A DNA stretch of 64,000 bases, taken from NCBI RefSeq assembly GCF_020382885.2, contig NC_058495.1, forward strand, positions 9,417,627-9,481,626, in the 5' to 3' direction. The stretch comes from Scatophagus argus (Eukaryota > Chordata > Actinopteri > Scatophagidae). Position numbers and translations under genes: made by a program. Below the pieces are notes generated by a model that ran no database searches, was not told where the DNA came from, and saw only the letters and a list, made by a program, of their open reading frames with translations. Below, one piece after another: positions 11,161-26,100 of the stretch (its first letter is position 1; each line of letters starts with the position of its first letter).

Positions 11161-14100
11161 CTGTCGGCACAGGAAAGAGGAACGCAGGTGGAAGTGCAGA
11201 CAGAAGAAGAAAATTTAAGTAGGATGGAGGGCAGAGACAAAGGAGAAATTAACTTGTGTCCTACTGCACATAAGAAGGTGCAAACCACCTGCATTGGTTT
11301 GACCTTGTTTCAGCAGATAAGAGGAACTACTTTCCAGTGTCATGCCTAGTTAGACACGTATAAAATGCTATTTATTCCAATTCCACTAGAAGGTAATGTT
11401 TTCTTGTTCATCCCAGACAGATGAGGAAAAAAAATGATTGTCTCATGACTTTGTGGAGTCAAGGTAATGTATTTTTAAAAGAATGCACATCCACGTAAAA
11501 AGCACAACCACATGCTTTGCAGTACTACTTAAGTATCAGTCTTATGTCGTTGACTAACACACCAGCTCGCCGTGAAGTGCCGTGAAGAAAAACTGCACAC
11601 ATTAATACGAACAAAAGCACCTACGCGTGTTAATGACAGGTTGATTCTGGCATTTGAAAAGGTCACTTGCTCATGTGATGCAAGTCAAACAGGAGTGTTA
11701 ATAATTTGAAATGTGCATGACAAGCTCATCATGAAATGAGTAGTCCTCAGAGACTGCTGCCAGAATGAACATGTATAGATAATTATACTGCAACATCAAC
11801 AAGTCAGGCACAAGGAGAGATGACTGGGTGGTGTTGGGTATCTACAGACTAAACAGTGAGAACAACGTCAAATCAAGGAATCAGTTTTGAATTAACGCAT
11901 AAGCACATTTTCAATATGCACAATGTAATAACAGAAAGCATCACAGTGGCAAGCGTACACGTTGTTCCAGTAAGTGCCTAAATGGTTAAAGAGATGGTGT
12001 AATGATATGAAAAGCACACTGCATCATCCCAATGCTACTCTGTGTATGTTTGTTATTACAACTGCCAAAACGGGCAAATATTTCACACCATAATGAACAC
12101 CACCAGCCATACAAGAGTGGGTCGAGGAACAAAGCGATAATGAGTATTTTTACCGCTTGGAGGGAGAGGAGGAGGGGAGAGCAGGCCAGAGAGAATATTC
12201 TTTATATTATAGTTCTGACACCTGCTTCTCCACCTCAGAGGGTTGGACCCCTAAGTGGGCGCGGTAGTACTCCGTCTCATAGTGTCGGCGCCGCTCACTG
12301 CGTTTGAAGAACCCACACTGGGCAACAGATCACCACAGGGAGGTGGAGGGAGAAAACAAGGCGAAATGAAATAGTAAGTGGATTCAGAGATGGAGAGTCC
12401 CCAGGTTGAAGGGATGACACACAGAGGACGAACAGAAGTACAAAAGAGGAGATGAACATATGAGAGTGAGCTGAAAGGAATAAAATGATTATAGGACAGA
12501 ACAGAACAGAACAAAGGTGTAGAATAGAAATAATTGGGCTACAAGGAAAGCGATGTGAAGATACCAGAGTAATAATAGCCAGGGATGAAGGCAGTAAATC
12601 TACAAGGACATGTTGTTTAGACCACTGAACTGCATTCATGAATATTTGCTATTACGGCAAAGTAAATCTTGAAGGGGTTTACGTTAATATCCCATCTTGA
12701 ATTTTTCAGTGACAAAAAATTGTGTAACTTGTGTTACCTTCCACAGTATGCAGACCAGTAGTGTCAGCAGCAAAATGCCTGCCAGGACAGCTATGAGGAT
12801 GATCCACCAGGGGATCCAGTACTGGTCAGTGAGACCAGGCTCAGGATAAATCATTAGTGGAACCTGAAGGGGGAGACAGAATGGAATCAAAATGCAAAAA
12901 TTAAAACAACACCTTGTAATGAACTAATCGGTGTTTCAGGCCACAGTCACACATACCTGTGCAGCAGCATCCCTGAGGACCAGATGTTTGATGCTGGACT
13001 TGACGGTGATGTTGGCTCTGACCAGCAGCTCCAGAGCACTGACTGCTGAGAACTCCTGAGAGACAGAGAGAGAAGACCAACAATGAAAGCTTAGCTTTAA
13101 ACATACAAACTGTTCAGAGTAATACTACCCTGCAAAATTAATTTTAATATTTCTGCCAATAACTTGACCATGGATTTTGGGTGAACTGAGGACACCTTCA
13201 GATTTTCAGGGAATTCTCTTCTTCTTTACTTTGTTTTTATTTTTGTAGTTTTGGCCATAGTTGAAATTGGCCAACATATCACTGTCATAACATAGAATGG
13301 GAGCTGTGGCTAAAACTATGACATTATGACCCAACTAAAATAAGTAATCACATTTCCTCATAAAAATTTGTGGGAATAAGTCAAGCCACAAGCAAACTGT
13401 ACCATCTCAAACCCATTTTACTGGATGTTCACAGTTGGCAGCTGAGATCACAGTTTACTGACTCTGCTTTAACATCAACGCTTCATTCTGTAAATGCGGC
13501 TGCTGCAGTTATCATTCATTCACTTATATTAGATCAATATGAGTGCCAGCAGAGCGGCTGCTGTAAATGTAACGTGCAGTAGTAGTAGTACTATTCTTTT
13601 TTTTTACCTCTATGAAACTGCTGTTCCACAGCCTGGCGTGGATCTTGAGGACAGCCTGACCAGAGAAGCTGTGGAGGGGACACTGAAACAGCACACAGCG
13701 TGCCGACCACAAGAGACAGTCCTGGAGGAAAACATGACATCTGAGCACTCTGGAGATTTTTTCATTTATTTTTTTTTTTCAAATGAACTTGAGACAGACA
13801 GAAACAGCAATAAAAATAAGTAAAAGTACAAAAGTCCCTGTTTTTTTGTTTAGACATCTATATTTTGGGTGTTTTGTAACTTGTATGCAATATCACGTAA
13901 TCAGTAAAACATGTTTCCTTCCTACATACAAGTGTTTCAATTTGTTTTTCTCCTCTTCTTTTTTCCTTCTTACCAGTTTGAGTGACTTGCGTCTCTCTGA
14001 GGCTGCTACAGCTGGGGTTGTCCGTCCAACACTGCCTCTTGTCTTCTCTTGACCTTCATCCTCTGGGTGCGAGCGGCGCGATCGCCCAGCCTGGTGAGGG

Positions 14101-17100
14101 ACATGCATGTTTTTGTCATGAAACATATGCATTCCCATATGAATCGTTACATTCTCTCTGGTCTGTGAATACCGTATGATGAAAGAAAATGTATTTCTAT
14201 TGCACTGTAATATATTTACAAAAATCCCCTCCCTTTATAAAAAGCAAACCCACCTGATATTAAAATTGAACTTTCTCTAAGGCTTGGCCAGAACAACCAT
14301 AATATGAATTGTTAATTGCTGAAGTGAGGGATTCCCAATTGGATTCCCAACAGGATAAATGAGATAAGGAAAGGGAATGCTGGATGTTCTTTAAGGTTCA
14401 AAGAAATTAATCTTATCACAGCTGCCAGTGAGATACCTTTAGGTCAGCTCACTCAGTTTATAAACATTCCAGGCCAAAAAACATGAATCGAGTGGAATGT
14501 AGATTCATTTCAAAAAAATATGTGTAGTCTTTTTTGGTGGTGTTAAAATAAGATTTCCTGCTCACAGTATGATTGACAGGCTGTGAAGGTTCTGCATTTG
14601 CGGAGCTCTGTAGCTTCAGAGGATTCAGGGCCACAGATGAAGTGCACCATGTGTCTGGGTGACCCTCAAATTTCAAGCTTGCGGGATACAGGAGCCACTT
14701 CTCATTGGCCAGCTCGTAAGGCCACATGATGTTGAGGAAGGCCGAGCCGAATGTCTGCAGAGCTTTCCCGGGATTGGCAACCTGACAGAAACAAATACAT
14801 ATGAAGAAACTGCGATGACTGACAGTTCTCCTTTCTTTGTTGATTTCTGTGACATTACAGTTGATTACCTTGACAATAGTTATTTTATATCTCAACGGAC
14901 AGATTATATTAAGATGTATACATCTGCATGCACACACACACACACACACTTGTTTCTCACCACAAACTCAAAATCCACAGGGCTGCCGATGTCCTCCAGA
15001 CTGGTCATGGCACTCTCTCCCTTCACTGTCCCACTGAAGAACAGCTGGTGAGGACGAGCCAGTCTGCAGTAAAAACACAATCACATCAGTGGGTCAGACA
15101 GCTGCATACACACTCACAAAACACCATGTAGCTGTTTACTTCGAACAGTAGCTGTGCTGCTTAAATCCACAAGCAAGCCTTGAATTAGAGCATGTCCCTC
15201 CATGACGTTTGGATCAAGAGAAGTTTACTGAATGTGTAACACACCTTAACACACAGCAGCTCTCTGAAGGGCCTTTCGTCACAAATTCATGCATGGAAAC
15301 TTTTCAGGCCAGAGAGTTTCCAAAGATACCAAATATGTCATTAAGTATGAAATGATGCACACATCTGGAACATTTCAGTGTCAGCATCAAACACAAACAA
15401 TGAAGAACTGGAACTGATGCAGAATATGTGTGATGCTGTCAGTCTAACATGAACTAACATGATTTAAGAGAACTAAGACAAAACAAGGGGAAACTGTGCA
15501 TGCAGGCTCTAAGTAAACTAACCCAGGGGAAAGCAGCCATTCCTAGCCACACTCACTTTAATACACTGATGAAGAAACTGTGGGGGTTTTACTCACCCAC
15601 TGACAGACAGAGGGAGCTCTATCACAACTTTAGCAAAAGCTGTGATGGGTGCCAGGTCAGGCTGCTCACTGATACTGTCGACAAAACCATGAACAAACAC
15701 TGTGAGCACGGGATTATTTGGTCTGAACAAGTCAAATACTCACAGTTAAATAATTTCATGAAAGTCTTATCTGACAATTCACTGTCAAGAAAAAAAAAAA
15801 CTTGCAAAGGGCTTACGTTGTCAGTAAGAGATCTGCTTTCAACTCAGTGGTCTCAATTGTGATGTTAGATGTGCTCAGGTTGATAGAGAACTTAAGCTGT
15901 AAAAGCAACACACAAAGTATAAAGAAGAGAAACAATTACACATAATTCCACTTAATGATGACAAAAGCAAGATGAGTGACATTTATGCTACTTTTGTTTC
16001 CGACCGCAGGACAGAAACATCAAAATGTATGAAAGTATATGCCTTATTTAACACTGCCAACAAGCGAGTGGCGATGATCCGCTGAGCTTTGAATGAATGA
16101 ATCGCACAATTATCTTTTCTCACCTTAGTATCTCGTTTCATAGGGTTTCCCAGGTCGCATTCAACTTGAGAGCCGTTCTCGTTTGCTTGGCATCTCATCT
16201 GCATTCAGTAAGAATATCAAACACATACTATCAGCAAAAACAGAAATCCAGACAGATGTACTTCTGGTATGCAGATCCACCTGCACAGTACCTGTGGTGG
16301 GATCCTAGAGCCAGCATACGACAGAGTGCTTGGAAAGGAGATAAACAGCTGAGCAGCATGGGCGTCATCTCCGTCCTCCTCAGGGTGCAGGGGGTCAGAG
16401 GGCATGTTGGTGACGGTGATCTCCAGCACCACCAGGCGCTGATCTGACAAGGAGAACACCTGCACATCATCCTCATCTCTACATGAAAGGAAAAAAGTCA
16501 ACAAGGTTTGAGATGGAACATGCATTTACAGCTCTGTGCAATGACATATCGCTACACAGGCTGGGCATGTACAGTGTTCATAATAATAATAAACAGAGCT
16601 CAATTTTTGGAGATATCATTAACACAGCATTCCAAAATAGTTTGCATGCTGTGTAAAACACACATAAAAACAGAATGTAATCATTTGCCAATGAGCTGTG
16701 CTTTCCAACATCAGTTTTCCAAAGTGTTCCTGAGCCCATGCAGTAATATCTTCACTAAGTGTCCGTGTTCAAGTGTAAGTTGAACACGGACAGTGAAACC
16801 TGTATTATTTCCATGGTAAACATTCATATACGCACTGCATATGCATCTTTGTTTGTGTTGGAGTGTAGGTTGCCATGCAACAGATTGGACTCTGTGGATA
16901 CTAACTTTGGCAGAGGGGTGAAGAGGTCAGAGGTCAGAGGTCGCGTTCCAAACTGGTAGCTCAGCTTCAGGTTGCTCTGGCAGATTTTGTCAATGCCGCA
17001 TCCTTCTCGCAGGAAGTTCACCTAAAGAGGATGAATCAGAGACAGGTCTTTCAAATCTCACAACACGCGATACATCTGCTTTATTGGTTTTAAATACAAG

Positions 17101-20100
17101 ATTCAATTATGTAATGTGATAAATTCAGAAATGTGTTAATTTTACAAGAAGTTTGACTGCATCTAGAGCTGAAACATTTAGTCAATTAATTGATTGGTCA
17201 GTAAACTGTAAATTAAATAGCAACTAAGTTATTTTTTTAAGCAAACAGCCAGACTGTTTCCTGTCTGTCAGGCAGCTTCTTTGTCCTATATCATAGTAAG
17301 CTGAATTTCTATGAGTTTTAGACTGTTTGGTCTGACGAAACAAGATACTTGAAGGTGTCATCATGGATTCTGGGAAAGTACTGTATTTCACTGAGGAGCA
17401 TGCAAGGTAACCATCTTTTAACAACACAATCAAACCAAGTTTTTCTACAAAAATTTCATTTTGTGTGTTTATCCACGTTTATGTTGTTAACCAAAACAGA
17501 TTTTTCATCTTGGTGTAAGACATGTCTTAACTTAATAAGCCTTGACAAGTTAAATGTGACTCATAAAGCTCAACTTGTGTGTACAATAATCTGCAAGCAG
17601 TAAAATTAATCAAACCCATAAAATACTTTTGCCTCCTGTTTGTTACAGACCTCAGAGTGCAGTGTGTTGGAGGGGGAAACATTCAGGACAGGCGCCAGCT
17701 TCTCCAGCCTCTTGGCACCTGAGTGTCTGCGTGGTGGCACAGGCTTGATAGTGTGGGTTATTGCCAACGTAATGGGACGCAGTTTGTCACGGATGCTCTC
17801 CTATGTGAAAAAAAAACACGTGGTAGACCTTCACTATCATTAGAGAATTATTAGTTCCATCCATTATTGCTACCAGAATTAAAACCAGACTAAGAACCAC
17901 AAATTATTCTTTATAAACACAGGAATGACAACAGAAAATACTACATGTTTTTGAACGTGACAACATGGACAAATCTATATTACTGACGTGAAGCTGGAAG
18001 ACAGCGGTGACGCACACAGGATGACGCTGCCGATGCAGCTCTACTTCTTCTGTCTGTGTATACTCTGGCTCCAGGGAGCTGCGGCCCAGGAAGTTGACAC
18101 GGTGAGGGAGGCCCAGCTTCCTGCGCTCCGTGTCAGCTTCAAAGTGCACCACCAGGGCTTGAAGGGAGTAAAATGATGCATGAAGCAGAACAGAAATGTC
18201 AGGACACACACAGAGAGAGAGAGCACTTAAAGAGCCCTCCAGGGGCTGAACATATATGAAACCCCCTTCTGAAGGAATACACGATGACACAGCTGTGATT
18301 TCATCAAAATAAAGTCTAATGTTACCCCACAGATAAGGTTACCTTCCACTGTAAATAGAAATGACTCCTGTCACTAAAAGGTTGACATGAAATCCCACGT
18401 GAGAGAAGAACACAAATGGTTGTGACTTACTAATGTGTGGTGAGTAGTGTTGTGGGTGGGCTGTGTAGGTGAAGCAGGCCTCGACCTCCACGCTAAAAAC
18501 AGCAGACAGTGGAAAGTGACAGACATTGTGTGTGTTACTTTTTTTTTACAGCAGAAGAAAATCAGTAACGGTTGTTTTAAATCTGGATTTAATTTATCCT
18601 GAATGTTTTGACAAATTATCAGTTCTTACCAGACTCCGTCTCTGCCCTTGCAGTTATTTTGCTGCAGATCAATGTATTTGGGGTTGATAGATATATCTCT
18701 GATCACATGGATGACTGGACGAGACCTGTGGGACATGCAAAAACCCAAAGAGATGTGTAGCCGGACCAATTATGATTGAATCATGGTAAAAATAGATTGT
18801 AAGGTTCTATGACAAGGCTTGTAATTCACGCGTGTGAACGTGTGTCTGTAATCTCTGTTTAGAATTTGAATTTTGGAATTTGATTTAGAGTTGGCCCTCA
18901 CCTGAAGAGAACCACTGAATCATTAAGAGAGCCCACTGCAACATCTGGGTACTGGTTATTATCAATATCCAAACCACCTGAGATGGAGTATCCAAAACGT
19001 CTCACGTCAAAGTCACGTCCATCCAGCACCTGATGGAATAAGAAACACTGAGCAGTCGTTACTCGTTCAGACAGTCATCTCTAGCTTTCCTATTCTTCCT
19101 TTAATTTAGTCTTTTCATTTTTACTCTTCCTTTCATCTTTCATCTAAAGTGTCAGGACTCACCTGAGCAGGTTTAGTTTCAATTCCAGCATCTGAGCCTC
19201 TGTAGATGAAAACCTTGCCGTGTCCATCAAATGGTGCCCCGACAGCAATATCTGCATTGAATGAAAACCGTTTAACATGAACATTATTAGGAATAAACGC
19301 TCAATTAAATGATTTACAGCTTACAGAGCAGCAGACAAATGAACCAGTAACATGTCAGTGCTTAAATAGGGCAAATAAAAAAATGAAAGTAAAATTTCAT
19401 GAATCTTAATTTGAATGAAATCATTTCAATCCCCCATTAAACAAGAGCAACAAAAGCAACTGAACAGAATCAGTCCTTTTTCATTATTAATTTTTTCATT
19501 AAGTGAAACTGAGCAAAACTATCCCACAACAACAACAACTTTTGCGTGCTTTTACAGTAATGTCTGAAAGTCTTGATGTAGATTTAGTAATTATTTAAAT
19601 TATTACATCATAACTGTCAGTGACAAAATATTTATCCTGCCATGAGATATATGCTCTGAAACACATACATACAGCCACTGCCATGGTTTTGCCAGGCAGT
19701 GATGAACTTTATGAAAAGCCATCGTCACCTCCGTATCCGTCCTGGTCCAGATCTCCAATGTTGCTGACTGTCATTCCAAACATGGAGTCATAGGTCCCAT
19801 TGAGACGGATGGGCCGAGCCTGATCGTCCCAGTGGCCGAAGGGGTTTAGGTACACATACACAGCCCCACCAATCTCTGCCTTACGGTCAAAGAAATTAGG
19901 AGCTCCAACAATCAGATCTGTCCAGCTGAGGACAAAACACACAGACAGCTGCCTTATAGTTCTATACTTCAATACTTTTCACTGCACTACATTTATTTTA
20001 GATCTCATATCTTAAATTACCTACCTACTCAAAGCACTTACTTTGACGCAAACAGCTACAATAAAACACTGCAATGGTAACTCATCTTCATCATCATCAT

Positions 20101-23100
20101 CTTCAGTAATATAGAAATAAAACGCTGACCCCTGCTCTGCATATATGTACTGTTACTTTTGACATGAAGTACATTTTGGTGAAAATATTTGAGTATTTTT
20201 ATATTGTGGTATTTCTGCTTGACCTGACTGATCTGAATACTCGTTCCACTACTGGTCATCATTGTCTATTTCATGATCATCCAGACTGACTCCTCACCCG
20301 TCCCTATTCAGATCTGTCGTAGCCACCGAGTACCCAAATGAAGATGCCAGCTCCTCCCCCCAGAAAATATGCTGTGGCACCAGCCGGTACACATTATCTT
20401 TCTTCAGCAGCACCACTGCCCCTGTGTGATTGGCCCGAGGTGCACCCGCCACAAATGTCAGCTCCCCAAGGCTCATTATCCCCATGGCCGAATCCACTGA
20501 AAACCCTGGAAGACAAAGAAGACAGGACGGAAGAGAAGACGGGGGGCAGGAGGAGGAAAGGGTCAGGGGTTAGTATTGACCGTGGGGCTCAGAGGCTCAT
20601 CTCCTCTCAGTGTAGTATGTTCTGCTCATCTTCTTACTAATGAAATGTGTGCCTTAAGTGACTATTGATTATACGTCAAACTCATGATGGGTATAAATGT
20701 CCTGTGTGCTGCGTTTGCTATCTGAAGGCTGTTGAAGGCCGGCGATGGTTGTGAGTCCAATGGTAAGAGCAGAAAAGCTGGCTGTGACATTAACAGGAGA
20801 TGTATGGGGCTTCGCCTAATGTCTCATGAGATTCATGATGCTGCTGCTCTGTATCAGTAGCCTCGAGTGAAGGCAGTGTGTAAACATAGTGGGTGGACGT
20901 TAATCAGATTTATAGCCTAAAGTAACTCCTCCCTTGTGTGACTGCGCATTGTGTACATGTGCATGTGTGTATGTGTGTCTGTGTGTGTGTGTGTGTGTAG
21001 GAATGTGAAGATGAATATAAATCAGGTAGAATGAAGGAGTGAACAAGTGCAGAGGGGAGGGGTATGTGTGTGTGTGAGTGTCTTTGCTTCAAAACAGATG
21101 GTGTTGAAATTTTGTTAGCAAGCTGTGAAAAGCAGCACATCATATTAAACGTTTCACCTTAACTGAAGCAAAAACATGCCTTTGCTTTACCAGTTAAAAG
21201 ACATGCAGAGGGTGTAAAGGGGAGCAATCTGGATCAGGACACATTTGTTAGACCTGAATAAACATGCAGAGGGAGACACCAACAGAGACAAACAGTGTGC
21301 AGCTCCAGGGTGGCAGGTGTGGAATGCAACAGTCTGCATCGCAAGTCCCGTAAAGACCAACTGACGGAGACAAAGGTGCTGCTTTTTCCACACGGGACGA
21401 CTGTTAATGCACAGGCTTGCTACAAGGCTGTCTCTATAAAACTAAATGGGGAAAGGAAAGTTTTCTCCTACTGCTTCTAGAGGCCTGGCAAATAATTTTC
21501 CATATTACAGTGATAGTTGCTCACAGTATTATACATATTCTGACTGCACATCTCTGTTGTAAGTATAGTATAGGTTCTTTTTTAAGGATATTGTCTGTTT
21601 TGTTTTAATCTATTCCATATTGTATTATTGTCTTTCACTTGATTGATTACACATAGTGTGTCTGTTGTGCAGTTCTGTATTCTATTTTATCATGACAATA
21701 GCCCTCAAATTTGAACTGTTTTGTTTAAATTCAGTTCATTAACCAACATATTACATTACATTACACTGCATTACATGACATACCATACATTAGACGTATG
21801 ATACATAATTTCAGTCAATACATATCAATATCTTTTTGCAATTATGATTTTTGTTTAATGAATTAAATTTTTTGTTTAATCCCATCAATGCTTCCAAGCA
21901 GTTAAAAACAAATTAAAGATTTTTTGTTGTTGTTCTTTAAATTGTTTCCATTGTTCCATTGTTTCTTTAAATTTGGACAAATTAACAAGATGGAGTCAGG
22001 ACTAAAGATAATGAACATAAATATTTTTTTGAACATAAGCAGTATATGTAATAAATAACAGGAATTTGTTTCAACTTGAACAACCTTAACACTGTTTGCT
22101 CCAGGTGAATGTTGCATCAAGCCTGGCCTGGCCTTGATAGAGGCAAAAGGGATGTATGTTTGATGATGATGTTTGTTATTCAACAAGACACTGTTCCTTC
22201 GAATGTAATGTATGTATTCACCCATAATATAGAAAGCAGCTAGAATCCTGTGAAATAGCTGCAACGCTGTCTCATCATTTTAATAAGCATGCATAGGTGT
22301 GGCATATCATCTGATTAGGATCAATGGAAGCATGTGAGTAATAAATGAAGGCTAAAAGGTCATGGGGGAATTAGTGTTGTCAAGGAGACGGCTCAATATG
22401 GAGAGCAGGAGGGTAAGCAGGCTTTGAGGTATGTGAATGAAGAGATCTCTGGCAGACCCATATGCTTAGTGAGAAGTAATAACTGGAAACCCACAACAGC
22501 AATAAATTGGTCCTGTTAAGCAGACTATGGGTCGTTACACACTAAATACCAATAGAGTCATAACAGTATCACAGTCACGTTATTTTCTTCTTCAAAAAAA
22601 AAAGAAAAAAAGAAAAGAGAGAGAAAGGGAGAAAGAAACTCTGTCCACCATTTTGGTTGAGAAATATTTCAACTGTTGGACATTCATGGTCCACAGAGGA
22701 TGACTCCTATTGATTTTGGTGATTCCCAGACTTTTCCCGTAGTGCCAACAGCAGATCAAAGTTTTTATGTGAAAATAACTTCACACCAACAACATGGACC
22801 GGAACATAATTTTGTATAGACATATGTGATCCTCTGACTTTTCCACTAGTGTCGCCATGAGGTTTTGAATAGAATGTGTCGACAACTATAAAATGGATTC
22901 ATACTCAGTTCATACTCAATTTCATGTTCCCCTCAGGAACTTTGGTCAACACTCAGCTTTACATCTAGTGCCATCACCAAGCCAAAATTTTAATGTGTCA
23001 AATGTTTCAGTTTATGACAGAATACCTGCAAAATTAAAGACATTCTTTCTCATGAGCCTTAGTTTTGTTTATAATTTAGCCAACATGCTCATGCTGGCAT

Positions 23101-26100
23101 TGAGCTCACTACAGCCTCTTGGAGCTGCCATATGCCTGTAGACTCTTAGTTAAACAGTGAAAAGGTTTAGTAAAGTAAAACTATGACAATTCACAAGAAA
23201 ACCACCACCACCTGGAAAGCTTTGTACCGACACACACATGCAGACTGATTTGACACACTACAGATGACAGATATCTACAGACAGAACAGACAAACACCTT
23301 GCTGCTACTCAAAGAGACAACCATGCCCTTGCCATTGTCAAACAGTAGAAAGTAAGAAGTAGCAGAAAGTAAAAAATAAACATGGGCTTTATAAAAAATT
23401 GAAAAAATAAACAGAAAAAAATTGAATTAAAAATAATTAAATTACAATGAAATTAAATTTGGATGGCTGTCTCTTTATAACAGTAAAGGTGATACAGTCT
23501 CATGTGGTACATAGATTGCACACTAAATCTATATATATCTACATATAGACACGACGTGGAATTAGCAAAAAAGGATTTAGACAAAGAAGGACTACTTCCA
23601 CTACAAGCCCAAGCCCGAGTCCGGACCAAACAAAAACACCTCACGCCTACAAACCTAAGTAGCTATTATGAGCTACATCCTCAAACGGGGTGGGTCGGCT
23701 GGAGGGTTCCAGAGTTTTGTACAGCAGCGCATCTTCAATGGGACTAGCCATGAACAAGAGCCCTATGGCCCAAGACAGGAAAAGGAAGACAGAAAGAGAG
23801 AGACAGGAGCACAAGTGTGGGGAGGGAGTGATGGGGTGATGAAATGGTGAGGGGAAAAAGAGTGAAAAGAGAGGAAAAAAGGGGAGAGGGAGAGGGAGGT
23901 GCAGGTGAGACAGGCTGCGATTGATTGGGTTTTGTTCTTCGTGGTGCTGCAGTGGGTTTTTTTCCTGCAAAACCACTGGGTGCCTGGTGGAGAGAAGACA
24001 TTTCAGGCTCAGACTGTACCCTGACTCGTTGTACACCACGCTCTTAAGAGTTTTGAAAAGTTTTGCAAATATTTCCCTTATTCAGCCAAGCAAGGGAAAG
24101 GGCCCAAGCAAATACTGGCGGGATAACAATTCATGTCAGGCCATAATAAGCTCAGACATTTTTCATCACTCTCCAACCACATTCACATGGAAAATGTTCA
24201 AAAAATGAGCGTGAGTCACATTCAGGGTGTTGTGAGTCATACACAGTGATATAGGCTCATCCAGAAATAATCCACGGGGAATGCCCAGTTAGGGACAATC
24301 TGCTACGGTTACTAGCTTCTGTGGCTATGGCAACCATGTTGGGGTTCAGTCTGAGCCCTGGTGTCTCCCTCCCCTGACCCTCTCTTTCTCTCCTGTGCAC
24401 AAGCAGCAGTGAGCAGGGAGGGCGAATCCTACCCAGGTAACTGTGGTAGGGCACAGGGATGAGCTGGGCATTAAGTTGTTTCTGATCTGCCACCTCGTAG
24501 GGTCCGTCATCATAGAAACCAAGGTCAAGCAGAGTCTGGTTTAGGAGCTGGACACGAATCTCACCTGGAATGGAAGTAGGTGAGGCCCACAGCAAAGTAA
24601 CAAGAAAACACTGGCACACTTTCACACACAGAATAGACAGACATCAGAATACATTCATATCATATGCATGTATAGATACACGTGTACTAATACGGTACTA
24701 CTCACCAATCATAATAGTTTACTGTTTTAGTAGTGAACATACAACAATGTACTTTACCAACAGGAAATGGCACAATACAATGTTGGATGTCAATCAAACT
24801 GCTACTTTGCAAAGAGAATGCCAAATTAAACTTAAACTAAGATTTTTTTCTTGTTTTTTTGGCCAAGCTGTCTCACCTCCTGTCACAGCTAATTTTTCAT
24901 TTTTCACATTGTTTATAAATGTAAAAACACGGTCAGTGTGGAGGACACGGTGGAAAGAGAAAAAGTTCTATTAAACAATATCCAGTAAAAAAAAAACGTA
25001 ACAAAAAGTGTATTACAATAAATTGTATGAATTATGACTATTCTGCATGTAGCACAGCACTGATCTCATGAGCAAGACAATGACAGTACAAAACAAATCA
25101 AACCTCTGCTGCACCTTATAAATCTCAGTGCTCTCTTTGATTAAGTGCTCACCACTGCTCTGCATAATGTCTGTGTCCAATCACTGGATTGGTTTATAAA
25201 TCAATTAGATTTTTTAATCACATACAGTATTGTCCTATTAATCATACTGTTTTAATCAGACAGTTGGCTGGGCTCTCTTCTATAGCTCACATTTAATTGA
25301 AGATCCTGAAGATCCTGGATTAGGAGACAAGAAACTGTGCTTGTTTGCTTGTTGCTGGCCCCAAGTAATAAATTAATTAATGCAGCTTGTGCTGTGTTTG
25401 ATTTATACTTGTACTTCAGAAGACATAAGTGACCAATCAAACACCACCTGAAATTGGAATTCCAACTTATCAACTCGGTCATCTGCAGAGGACGCCGACT
25501 TCACAAACTAAGATGGCTGCCCAGAGCATTGACTGTAAATAAAAGCTTTAGTTTTTGCCTGTTTTTAGTGCTTTTGTCTTTAATGTGTCCAACTTAGTAA
25601 ACTGTATACACAATACTCTCTTGCTGCTGCCTACAGGCATAGAGCTGTGGTCTTGTTAGGTGTGAAATACAACGTAATGTGTTGTTTATCAACTGGTGCA
25701 GCTTGTAACCGATTTCAATGTTGCTATAACAACAATGACTGAATAATGTTACAAACGAGCTGTCTTATGTTGTGGCAAATAGAACACATCCATCTCGGCT
25801 TTTAACAGATGCGAAGTCCGGAGTTACGGCTTATGAGTAGAAATCGAACGCAGCATTGAAACAGCTGGTAAAAATCTCTCCATAGGAAGTCACATATCTG
25901 TTTAACAGCCATTTTGCAGCCTTGTTTCTGTGATCCCGCCTCCTACAGCTCAGTAAGGCACCTTACCTTTCCAGTTGTATGTTCCAGGGGCCCCAAACAG
26001 AATGAAGTTGTTGTCTGGGGTGAAGCTGACAGACAGGCCCTGCTGACAGAAGCCAAACTGCTCATGTCCCTGTGGCCGGCCCTCGCAGAACTTCCATTCT

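Larger units (their letters stand above)
20506..23654 (-). other. itga7: itga7 intron 6 (3.1 kb)
   Basis: Follows the X2 exon. It holds the dispersed repeat at 22622-23153 and a GT tract. No X1-like exon was recognised. Confidence 0.7.

Noticed and set aside
12295..12639. 114-codon open stretch overlapping tail exon A on the same strand in another frame
   Set aside because: The correct frame of the exon is fixed by CGFFKR and its acceptor; the longer stretch is a shadow.
15500..15862. 120-codon plus-strand open stretch
   Set aside because: It is antisense to itga7 exons 18 and 19 and has no homology I recognise.
20506..24432. Search for an itga7 X1 exon
   Set aside because: No in-frame exon of suitable size ending in a SYLG-like motif was seen other than the X2 exon at 23655-23762.
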